In this document: in pieces, positions 44,355 through 52,037 of the stretch
How positions within the stretch are numbered: position 1 is the stretch's first letter
Layout of the letters: each line of letters begins with the position of its first letter
DNA from: Methanomicrobiaceae archaeon
GTDB lineage: Archaea > Halobacteriota > Methanomicrobia > Methanomicrobiales > Methanomicrobiaceae
Direction of reading: 5' to 3'
Assembly: GCA_016926855.1 (NCBI GenBank)
Contig: JAFGNT010000021.1
Location: forward strand, 83,808-147,807
DNA: 64,000 bases
Translations under genes and position numbers: made by a program
Notes under the pieces: generated by a model
The model's input: only the letters and a program-made list of their open reading frames with translations
What the model was told of the DNA's origin: nothing
Database searches by the model: none

Positions 44355-44885
44355 CGGACAACAGACACGTTGCATGGTGGCCGGCCAGTGCTTCACCCCC
44401 CCCACCGGGACCGATTGATTACCAGAGATCCGGGGAAGCGACCATGATAAATGCGGCATGGAAGGAGATGCAGGCGTGGGTCGAGCTGGGAGAGGGGGCG
44501 GACATGCACGCCGCAGACAGGGGCGGGGCGCCGGACGATCACAGCCGCCCGTGACACTCCGGTACTACCAGAGCCCTTCTGCATTTCGCCGTTCGGGTGC
44601 GCTGACTCCCTCCGGGCTCACCTTTGACTACCGGCTGAGTCCGTTCATGGGGTGTGAAAAGTGCGATCCGGAAAAAAACCCCTACTGTTTTGAGCACTAC
44701 ACCCCCTGGTGGAACAGGGGCGAGATCAGGGTGAAGACCACTACGCTGGCCCTGCTGCGAAGGGTGCTCGATTCCGGGGAGGGTACGGCAGTATCCGGTG
44801 ATGAAGCGCCACAACGTGATCGGCGGCAGCGAGGTGGGTATGCTCGCCGGGCTGAAAGGGGCCGTCGGGAAGGAAGAGTGGATCG
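44355..44885 (+). pseudogene. Degraded region with a radical-SAM/SPL-like remnant
   Basis: No intact gene fits. A frame around 44552-44800 encodes SGALTPSGLTFDYRLSPFMG followed by CEKC and PYCF, then WNRGEIRVKTTTLALLRRVL. The 'PSGLTFDYRLxPF.GC' start and the 'VKTxxLALLRRVL' stretch resemble SPL-type radical SAM proteins, but the CxxxCxxC cluster motif is not recognisable and the frame then decays. A separate frame at 44806-44885 encodes VMKRHNVIGGSEVGMLAGLK, of unknown kind, running into the end of the opposite-strand lipoprotein gene. A short Asp/His-rich frame at 44443-44553 is probably not a gene. Confidence 0.35.
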
Positions 44886-46078
44886 TCACCCCCTGTCCTC
44901 TTCCGTCACGTCTACGACAAACCACCCGCCGCCGTAGAACGATCCTTCGAATATCTCGTGAAACCGGAACACATACTCTCCCGGGGGGTGGCGGGTGTCG
45001 TGGTCACCGTAATCTCCGCATAGTAGGTCTCGTGCGGGTAGGCCATGAAATCCGGAGGAGCGACCGTAATTTCCATCCCCTCCGGCCCGGGCAGGGTCTG
45101 AGCCGCACTCACCGGCCCGGTCACGCGGGAGAGGACGCGGAGATGCACCCACCCATAGCCCTTTTCGCGCGATTCCGTCACGATTCCACCGGTGGCGGAC
45201 GTTCCGGCTCTGACGCTGATCTCGTCGGGCCAGAATATGCGGGGCGTGCCGAAGTGGGACACACCGGGTCTTACGTCCTCCCCCGGTTCGGAAGGGGCCA
45301 TTGTCGGTAAAGGCGGAGCAAAGGGCCCCACCGTGGATGCGACGGCGAGAAGCGCCTCGTCAGTGATATTCCCGCGAAGCCAGCAGGTAGCGTTTTCGCT
45401 GCTCCACGAGACCTGGTTTTCGCCGATTCCCTTCACAAACGTGGCCGGGACGCCGTTTAAGGTGACGGTCCGGGGCTCCGGCATCGAGATCGCGAAGGGA
45501 TACGGCGCATCGCCCGCACACGTCTGGACGAGCAGCATTCTCGCGCTCCGGTTGGCATAGACGACTTCCCGCCGCGGGCAGGGGTCGCCGTAGATCCGTA
45601 CCGTTGAAAATCCGTATCCGGCGGGCAGATAGGAGGGAACGGCCAGCGGGCAGTCCGGGCCGGGAGCTTTCGCGGCATCTTCGAGCGTGGCATATTCCTC
45701 CGGTGCGCCCGTTGCCATGCAGGGAAACGGTTCCTTAACCCACTGCCAGTGTGCCGAAATCACCGAATTATTCCCGGCATCGACGAACACCCGGAAGAGC
45801 GAACTCTGGTTGTACAGCCGGAATGTCACGACAGGGCAGGTCACAGAGACCTCCCCTCCGGGGCCCGTCGACTGCCAGGTTGCCGGCGTGACATCCACGA
45901 TCTCGTAGTCGCCGCTGTGTACGGGGAGGTTCTCCCGGACGCCCGGGTCGGCGAGCGCGATGGCAATCGCTTGTTCGGTCTCGTTCACCGTTGGGTCTTC
46001 CCCGGATCCATCCAGACATCCGGCAGCGAGTATGAGACAGAACACCACGATCGCGATCCCGTGTGCGTGTCGATCCAT
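44886..46078 (-). pseudogene. Secreted lipoprotein of unknown function, one frameshift in a G6 run at 44983-44988
   Basis: The N-terminal signal is IAIVVFCLILAAGCLDGSG with a lipobox AAGC. The mature part has FRVFVDAGNNSVISAHW and AVPSYLPAGYGFSTVRIYG, which resembles DUF4367-like outer domains, then a C-terminal beta domain (FWPDEISVRAGTSATGGIV, EGMEITVAPPDF). As read, the frame ends ESMCSGFTRYSKD and so on. One extra base in the six-base homopolymer restores PPGEYVFRFHEIFEG and GGWFVVDVTEEDRG to a stop at 44886, for about 397 residues. The restored end looks genuine, so the intact gene or a sequencing error is likely. Confidence 0.72.
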
Positions 46079-46243
46079 GTCGTCCTCTCCGGTGGGGGAG
46101 GTATTCGTTCACCTGCCCGAAATTATTTGTCCCGGAAATCACCCTGATGCCTGAGATCGGAGTGGACGAAAAAAAGCCCCGTGCACATGCCGGTACACTG
46201 CATGCATGCACATATATCCCCGAACGTTCAGGAAGTATCTGCC

Positions 46244-47047
46244 ATGAACATGCTGGTCACTGCCTCATTCGCCGCCGTGGTGCTGCTCGAGATCGCCGTC
46301 CCCCTCGGCCTCGGCCTCTGGATTGTCCGGCGTTTCGGGGTTTCGTGGAATATCTTCCTCCTCGGTGCGGGCTTCTTCGTGGCCGTGCAGATCCTCCATA
46401 CCCCGCTGGTGCTGCTGACGCAGGGGCCGCTCTATGCATACCTGAACGGCGTTTTTACGAACAAGCTGCCCGTGCTCGTCGTCTTCGCCGTCTACCTCGG
46501 CCTCCTTGCGGGCCTTTTCGAGGAGGTGGGGCGCTATCTCATCTTCACCCGCTATCTTCCCCGGAAGGACTACGCACTCTCCTGTGAAAACGGCGTCATG
46601 TTCGGGGCCGGCTGGGGCGGGATCGAGAGCATCCTCGTCGCCCTGCTCGTGCTGTCGAGCATGGCAAGCTACATCGTCCTCTCCCAGAGTCCCGATCCGT
46701 TTGTCGGCCTCCCCGACGATCCGGCCGTCATTGCTCAGGTCGCAGCCCTCCTCGCCCTCACTCCGCCCGACATCCTGCCGGGGCTCCTCGAGCGGATGAT
46801 GACGATCACGCTCCATATCGCGTGGTCAATTCTGGTGCTCGCCGCCGTCGTCCGAAAGCAGCGGTTACTGCTCCTGCTCGCGGTGCTCTGGCATGCAGGC
46901 GTCGACGCCGCGGCCGTCGTGATCGCGCAGACGGAAGGCGTCTGGGCCGCGGAGTTTACGATCGCTCTCTTTACCGTGCCGGGACTGCTCGTTTTGTGGT
47001 GGGCGTGGCGGCGGCTGGGAAAATCAGAGAGAAAATCCGTCTTTTAG
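46244..47047 (+). CDS. YhfC-family intramembrane glutamic protease-like protein
   Basis: A 267-residue polytopic membrane protein with about seven hydrophobic segments. GLLAGLFEEVGRYLIF (about 86-101) carries the EExxR-type motif of YhfC/CPBP-related intramembrane proteases. FGAGWGGIESILVALL and LLAVLWHAGVDAAAVV (with His) hold the other conserved polar residues. The start ATG 46244 follows CAGGAAGTATCTGCC. The substrate is unknown. The 3' end overlaps a convergent HEPN fragment by 24 bases. Confidence 0.85.
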   Translation: MNMLVTASFAAVVLLEIAVPLGLGLWIVRRFGVSWNIFLLGAGFFVAVQILHTPLVLLTQGPLYAYLNGVFTNKLPVLVVFAVYLGLLAGLFEEVGRYLIFTRYLPRKDYALSCENGVMFGAGWGGIESILVALLVLSSMASYIVLSQSPDPFVGLPDDPAVIAQVAALLALTPPDILPGLLERMMTITLHIAWSILVLAAVVRKQRLLLLLAVLWHAGVDAAAVVIAQTEGVWAAEFTIALFTVPGLLVLWWAWRRLGKSERKSVF

Positions 47048-47227
47048 AATAATAACCCCTATTTTATGCACCAGGTCCCGTGCATTATGGACGGCATTTT
47101 CTGCATCGGTATGCGTAACGGTAAAACTCATATCGTAGGTTGCCGTATGGCGCTTTCTCCGCATCCTGTCAAAGAGTGTCACATCATCCCGCGGGAGGAA
47201 ATGGCTTAAAAATTCCCTGACCGGCAC
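47024..47227 (-). pseudogene. HEPN-domain protein fragment (C-terminal part only)
   Basis: About 67 residues, VPVREFLSHFLPRDDVTLFD, then RRKRHTATYDMSFTVTHTD and a final helix ARDLVHKIGVIIL. The RRKRHxxxYD segment is the HEPN-type RxxxxH-like motif region of nucleotidyltransferase-associated HEPN proteins. The N-terminal half of such a domain is missing; upstream sequence in this frame is arginine/glycine-rich and not HEPN-like. It lies downstream of the mntA-hepT pair and may be what is left of a second module. Confidence 0.5.
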
Positions 47228-47295
47228 GTGCCCTTCCGTGCTTCTGGGCCGATGCCCGCCTGTCTGCCGCACCCGTGCATCGGGCCGTCGCCGGC

Positions 47296-47745
47296 TCACG
47301 GAGCCCGGCGCCCCTCCGCTGATTGCAGGAAGCGCTCGACCTCCTGCCGGAAGAGAGCGAAATTTCCGATATGCTCCTTCAGGAGAGAGAATGCACGTGC
47401 GTCGTCGATTGCCCCGTAGCGGTGGACGACGATGTTTCGAAATCCCTTCATGGCCTTCAGTTTCTGCCGCATCCCGGGGCCGAGTACTTCGTTTCGTACG
47501 AGGTTCTCAAGGATATCCTCATCGGTACCGGGGACGCCGAGACGGAGATCTGAGTTTCAGATGGCGCATACATCAAAGACGTTCTCGATGGCGTACTCGA
47601 TACGCTTGTCGATGCCGTCTTTGATCAGGCCCAGCCGGCTGAACGAGTCGGCTGAACCGGGAAGGTGCATTTCGACCAGATCAACGCTCTCCGTCATCTC
47701 CTGAAGTTTGATGCGGATAGCCGTGCTCCGGATGGGCTCCGTCAT
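47296..47745 (-). pseudogene. hepT: HepT-family HEPN toxin interrupted by an in-frame TGA
   Basis: The frame begins IRSTAIRIKLQEMTESVDLV and RIEYAIENVFDVCAI, as in HepT (DUF86). A TGA at 47557-47559 stops it at residue 63. The same frame continues past the stop with NSDLRLGVPGTDEDILENLV and GFRNIVVHRYGAIDD, which contains the RNase motif Rx4HxY (RNIVVHRY), ending EGRRAP. Only the one codon is wrong, so inactivation is recent, or the stop is read through, or the base is an error. The start overlaps the mntA stop in an ATGA. Confidence 0.85.
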
Positions 47746-48137
47746 ACAATCGCCTGCTTGCCGATGTAGTCGTACAGCCGGTGTTTGAACGCCTCGAACT
47801 CCCGGATTGTCCGAAGAGCGACATCGTAGAGAAACCGTTCATCCTGACAGTAGAGGACCCGTCCGCGCAGGACCTCCGTCCTGATGTAGAGCGGAAGGTT
47901 CCCGAAGATCTGCACGTCGTACCGGTCTTCGAAGAGTTCGGAGAGCACCCGGAACCGGAACCTGGAAGCCTCCTCCGGGTCGCCATCATAATAGATACAG
48001 ATATCGATGTCGGACTTTTCTCTCGCCCGCCCTTCGGCCACGGAACCGTAGAGGATGATGAAACGGACCTTCTCGAAACCTTCGACGGTTTTAAGCCGAT
48101 CGAGTGCATCCCGGATGAACTGCTCCGTTGTATTCAT
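47742..48137 (-). CDS. mntA: MntA-type nucleotidyltransferase antitoxin
   Basis: A 131-residue minimal nucleotidyltransferase. The active site GSVAEGRAREKSDID is near residues 31-45, followed by DICIYY and a C-terminal helix rich in charged residues. MntA modifies HepT by polyadenylylation and neutralises it in studied systems. Here the coupled hepT is truncated, so the pair may now be unneeded. ATG 48137 is selected because upstream codons in the open frame are Gly/Arg-rich and not conserved. The stop overlaps the hepT start by four bases. Confidence 0.9.
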   Translation of the reverse strand: MNTTEQFIRDALDRLKTVEGFEKVRFIILYGSVAEGRAREKSDIDICIYYDGDPEEASRFRFRVLSELFEDRYDVQIFGNLPLYIRTEVLRGRVLYCQDERFLYDVALRTIREFEAFKHRLYDYIGKQAIV

Positions 48138-48307
48138 GCCGAAAGTCCCTCGTTTGATAGGTGGCATCTCCCTCGCATTAACGTTTCCGTGAGGATTGCG
48201 GCCCCCGGAAAGTCCGGCGCTGCCGGGGGAGGCGAAGAAGTCCGATTGAAAAAACAGCCCGTCGGCGTGCGATGCTCCGGCCGACGGCAATCGATAAATT
48301 CCCCCTT

Positions 48308-50464
48308 TTACTGCGGGGGAACGGGGTATCCGGCGTTTCGGAGCATCGCGGGATAGTAGTTATGCACGTACTCCCCGACCATCCGCCGGGCCGAAAACCG
48401 CGGGGCGATGCTTTTAATCGACTCCTTCATCATCTGTACCCAGCCGCAGGGGATGCCGTCCATGCCGGCCGCGTAGTAGAGAGGGATGATCTCCTTCTCA
48501 AGGAGATCGTAGATCGCCCGGGCATCGGCCGCGTCACGGTCCCCGTCGGGAGTCTCCTCCCCGAAGATCCAGCCGTTTTTCCCGTTGTAGCCCTCGGGCC
48601 ACCATCCGTCCGCGATGGAGAGGTTCAGGACACCGTTTATCGCCGCCTTCATGCCGCTCGTCCCGCACGCCTCCATCGGGGGGAGGGGATTGTTGAGCCA
48701 GACATCGACCCCATGGACGAGGTACTGGGCCGTCTGCTCCCCGTAATCCTCCACGAAAGCGATTCTCCCCCCGAATTCAGGCTGCTGGGCGAAGCGGTAG
48801 ATCTTCTGGAGGATCCGCTTCCCCTCGTCGTCGGCCGGATGCGCTTTTCCGGCAAATATGATCTGGACGGGCCGCCAGCGGTTGGTGAGAATCCGCTTTA
48901 TCCGCTCGAGATCATGGAATATGAGATCCGCCCGTTTATACGTGGAGAACCGGCGGGCGAAGCCGATGGTGAGCACGGCCGGATTGAGCATGAGCCCCTC
49001 CGCGACGAGGTTCTCGGACGTGTCCTGCCACGCCGCCCACTTGCGCCGTTTCACCTCCCGGATCCGGTTGATGAGCTTTGCCTTGAGCCAGAAGTGCGTC
49101 TCCCAGAGCTCCCGGTCCGGGATTTCGTCGATCAGCTCCCAGAGCTCCGGGTTGTCGTGCTCCTGCTCCCAGTGGGGGCAGGCCGGGTTCATGGTCGTGT
49201 TGAAGAGCAGCCGCATCCGGGGATTGAGCCATGTGCAGAGGTGGACACCGTTCGTGATCACGTCGAAGGGGATCTCGCAGTTGCTCCGATCGGGCCGGAA
49301 GTCACAGAGCATTCCGCGGGTGACCTCGGCGTGCCGGCGGCTGACGGCGTTGTAAAAGCCCGACATCCGCAGCGCAAGCGCCGTCATGTTGAAATCCGCA
49401 TTATCCCGCATGGCGCCGAGCGCGAGGAACGCCTCGCGGTCGAGGCCCAGCCGGGGGTAATACTGGCCGAAGTACTTATCCATCAGCGCCACGGGGAAGA
49501 CGTCATGTCCGGCCGGGACGGATGTATGGGTCGTAAAGACCGAGGTGCCCCGCACCTGCTCCCGCGCCTCCGTAAACGACATCCCCTTCTCAACCCGCTC
49601 CCGTACCCCCTCGAGAAGAGCGAATGCCGGGTGCCCCTCATTGAGGTGGATCGCCGAGTACTCGACGCCAAGCTCCTGCAGCACCTTCCGCCCCCCGATC
49701 CCGAGCACGATCTCCTGCCTGAGGCGCTCCTCCCTGTCGCTTGAGTAGAGGTGCGAGCTGATCGTGCGGTTCTGCGGGCTGTTCTCCTCGATGTCCGTAT
49801 CGAGCAGGTAGAGCGGGATCCTTCCGACCTGCACTTTCCAGACCGCAGCAGTGATCGGGGGGTCGAAAAACGGGACGCGGACAACCATCTGCCCGCCCGC
49901 GGTGTTCTTCACCCGCGTCACCGGGGCTGCATCCCGGTCGAGAGTGACCCGGATGGCATCCTGCCAGCCGTCGTTCCGGATGTCCTGGTGGAGATATCCC
50001 TCCGAGTACATGAATCCCACGGCCACCATCGGCACATGGAGATCGCTGCACTCTTTGAGGTGGTCGCCCGCGAGGAAGCCGAGGCCGCCGGCATAGAAGG
50101 GAAGGGAGTGGTGCAGGCCGTATTCGGCTGAGAAGTAGGCGATGGTGAGGTGCTCCCTTGCGGGATACTGCTCGTGGAACCAGCCGTTTGCGGACCCCAT
50201 GTAGCGCCGGAAGAGATACATGATGATGTCGTAGCGATGGAGGTACTGCTCGTTTGTCGCCGCCCGTTCGAGATATTCAGGGGGGATGATGCGGAGCATC
50301 TTCACCGGATTGTGAAGGCACTCCCTCCAGGCCTGCCGGTTGAGCTCTTTGAAGAGGGTGCGGGCCTCCGGGTGCCAGCTCCACCAGAGATTGTATGCCA
50401 GATCGACAAGGCCGGAGATGCGATCCGGAACGTGCGAAAAATTAAGGGTGTGGATCTGATCCAT
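48308..50464 (-). CDS. glgP: Alpha-glucan phosphorylase
   Basis: A 718-residue glycogen/maltodextrin phosphorylase (GT35) that releases glucose-1-phosphate. It starts with a DUF3417-like N-terminal part (LAYNLWWSWHPEARTLF, typical of the archaeal/actinobacterial short group). TIAYFSAEYGLHHSLPFYAGGLGFLAGDHLK and LNEGHPAFALLEGV follow, then TNGVHLCTWL. The PLP lysine lies in MEACGTSGMKAAING near residue 610. The start may be ATG 50476 or 50464. The second is preferred because GGAG (inside the longer frame) lies six bases before it. It is the last gene of the glycogen operon, 68 bases after malQ. Role: glycogen breakdown. Confidence 0.95.
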   Translation of the reverse strand: MDQIHTLNFSHVPDRISGLVDLAYNLWWSWHPEARTLFKELNRQAWRECLHNPVKMLRIIPPEYLERAATNEQYLHRYDIIMYLFRRYMGSANGWFHEQYPAREHLTIAYFSAEYGLHHSLPFYAGGLGFLAGDHLKECSDLHVPMVAVGFMYSEGYLHQDIRNDGWQDAIRVTLDRDAAPVTRVKNTAGGQMVVRVPFFDPPITAAVWKVQVGRIPLYLLDTDIEENSPQNRTISSHLYSSDREERLRQEIVLGIGGRKVLQELGVEYSAIHLNEGHPAFALLEGVRERVEKGMSFTEAREQVRGTSVFTTHTSVPAGHDVFPVALMDKYFGQYYPRLGLDREAFLALGAMRDNADFNMTALALRMSGFYNAVSRRHAEVTRGMLCDFRPDRSNCEIPFDVITNGVHLCTWLNPRMRLLFNTTMNPACPHWEQEHDNPELWELIDEIPDRELWETHFWLKAKLINRIREVKRRKWAAWQDTSENLVAEGLMLNPAVLTIGFARRFSTYKRADLIFHDLERIKRILTNRWRPVQIIFAGKAHPADDEGKRILQKIYRFAQQPEFGGRIAFVEDYGEQTAQYLVHGVDVWLNNPLPPMEACGTSGMKAAINGVLNLSIADGWWPEGYNGKNGWIFGEETPDGDRDAADARAIYDLLEKEIIPLYYAAGMDGIPCGWVQMMKESIKSIAPRFSARRMVGEYVHNYYPAMLRNAGYPVPPQ

Positions 50465-50531
50465 GTCAGGCTCCATTTACAGGAATTAATGATGGGTCAC
50501 CATTTATGGTATCCGATTTATGCCCGGGCAA

Positions 50532-52037
50532 TCACGCCCTGCCGGAGATCTCCGTCATCCGCCGGAGGCGGGCGGCGAGATCGGCCGTCAGAAGGGCCGG
50601 ATCGCAGCGCCATTTCCAGTTCCCCGCCACCGTCCCCGGGGTGTTCAGCCGCGCCCGGCTGCCGAGGCCGATAAGGTCCTGCACCGGGATGATCGCGAGC
50701 CGGGCGACCGACATCATCGCGAGCCAAACCAGCGCCTCCGGCGCCTCTTCGCAGGTGATCTCCCGGCCGAGGTAGCGGAAGAGGCGTTTTTTGTCATCGT
50801 CCGCCAGCTCGTTCGCGAACCATCCCGCGACCGTGTTGTTGTCGTGGGTCCCGGTGTAGCAGACGGCATGCCGTCCGATGTTGTGGGGGATGTAGGGACT
50901 CGTTGCGATATCCTCCCCGAAGGCGAACTGGAGGACAGTCATCCCCGGAAACCCGAGCCGCCGGATCTCCGCCCGCACATCGTCGGTGATCGTCCCGAGA
51001 TCCTCCGCGATGAAGGGCAGATCCCCGAATTCGGCCCGCATGCGATCGAAAAAGTCACCGGCCGGGGCGGCGGTCCACCTACCCGTCCGGGCGGTCTTCT
51101 CGCGGGCGGGGATCTCCCAGTAGGCGACGAACCCGCGGAAGTGGTCGATCCTCACGAGGTCGACGAGGGTGATGGTCCGCCGGATCCGGTCGGCCCACCA
51201 GGAATAGCCGTCCTCCCGGTGCCGGTCCCAGCCGTAGACCGGATTGCCCCAGCGCTGGCCGTTTCTGCTGAAGTAGTCGGGCGGAACCCCGGCGACGACA
51301 GCGGGCATCCCCCGGTCGTCCAGCCTGAAGAGGCGGGGGCGGGCCCAGACATCCGCGCTGTCATGGGTGACGTAGATGGGCATGTCGCCGATGATCCGGA
51401 TGTCCTTCTCCCGGCATGCGGCGTGAAGCCGCTGCCACTGGCGGTCGGCAAGGTACTGGATGAAGCGCTCCCGTTCGAGGCGGCCTGCATACTGCTCCCG
51501 TGCCCGCCCGAGGGCCTCCGGCACGCGATCCCGGAGACCCGGCGGCCACTCCGGCCATGCCGCCCCGTTGTTGCAGCGTTTGACGCAGACGAAGAGCGCA
51601 TAGTCATCGAGCCAGCCGGCCTGTTCGGTGCAGAACCGGCGGTAGTCGTCGCTCATTCCCGCCTCTTCGAACCGGGAGAACGCCGTATCGAAAGCCCGGT
51701 GCCGCACCCGCTCCGCGACGGCGTAGTTTGCCGTATCCGACGGGAGTCCGGGAGCCGGATCGAGATCGCCCTCGTCCAGAAACCCGTCCGCGACCAGCAG
51801 TTCGGGGCTGACGAAAAGAGGGTTGATGGCGAAGGCGGAGGAGCCGTGGTAGGGCGAATGACGGGTGGCGCCGCTCGTCGGAGTGAGGGGAAGGATCTGC
51901 CAGTAGTGCTGCCGCGCCGCGGCGAGGAAGTCTGCGAACCGAAATGCACCGGGTCCGAAATCGCCGACGCCGTATGCACCGGGGAGGGCGGAGACGGGGA
52001 GGAGCACCCCGGCGGCCCGCCGTGAAAGCGGGTTCAC
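50532..52037 (-). CDS. malQ: 4-alpha-glucanotransferase (amylomaltase)
   Basis: A 501-residue GH77 enzyme. It has ALPGAYGVGDFGPGAFRFADF, SGATRHSPYHGSSAFAINPL, DMPIYVTHDSADVWA, and LVRIDHFRGFVAYWEIPA, where the Asp is the nucleophile region. FIAEDLGTITDDV carries the acid/base Glu, and CYTGTHDNNTVAGWF follows. It transfers glucan chains between maltodextrins. Start GTG 52037 is preceded by GGAGGTGG inside the upstream gene and overlaps its stop by four bases (GTGA), giving tight coupling. Second to last gene of the glycogen operon. Confidence 0.95.
   Translation of the reverse strand: MNPLSRRAAGVLLPVSALPGAYGVGDFGPGAFRFADFLAAARQHYWQILPLTPTSGATRHSPYHGSSAFAINPLFVSPELLVADGFLDEGDLDPAPGLPSDTANYAVAERVRHRAFDTAFSRFEEAGMSDDYRRFCTEQAGWLDDYALFVCVKRCNNGAAWPEWPPGLRDRVPEALGRAREQYAGRLERERFIQYLADRQWQRLHAACREKDIRIIGDMPIYVTHDSADVWARPRLFRLDDRGMPAVVAGVPPDYFSRNGQRWGNPVYGWDRHREDGYSWWADRIRRTITLVDLVRIDHFRGFVAYWEIPAREKTARTGRWTAAPAGDFFDRMRAEFGDLPFIAEDLGTITDDVRAEIRRLGFPGMTVLQFAFGEDIATSPYIPHNIGRHAVCYTGTHDNNTVAGWFANELADDDKKRLFRYLGREITCEEAPEALVWLAMMSVARLAIIPVQDLIGLGSRARLNTPGTVAGNWKWRCDPALLTADLAARLRRMTEISGRA

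Noticed and set aside
47557..47559. TGA in hepT as a selenocysteine codon
   Set aside because: HepT proteins are not selenoproteins, the position normally holds an ordinary residue, and no selenocysteine-insertion structure is evident. A nonsense change or error is simpler.
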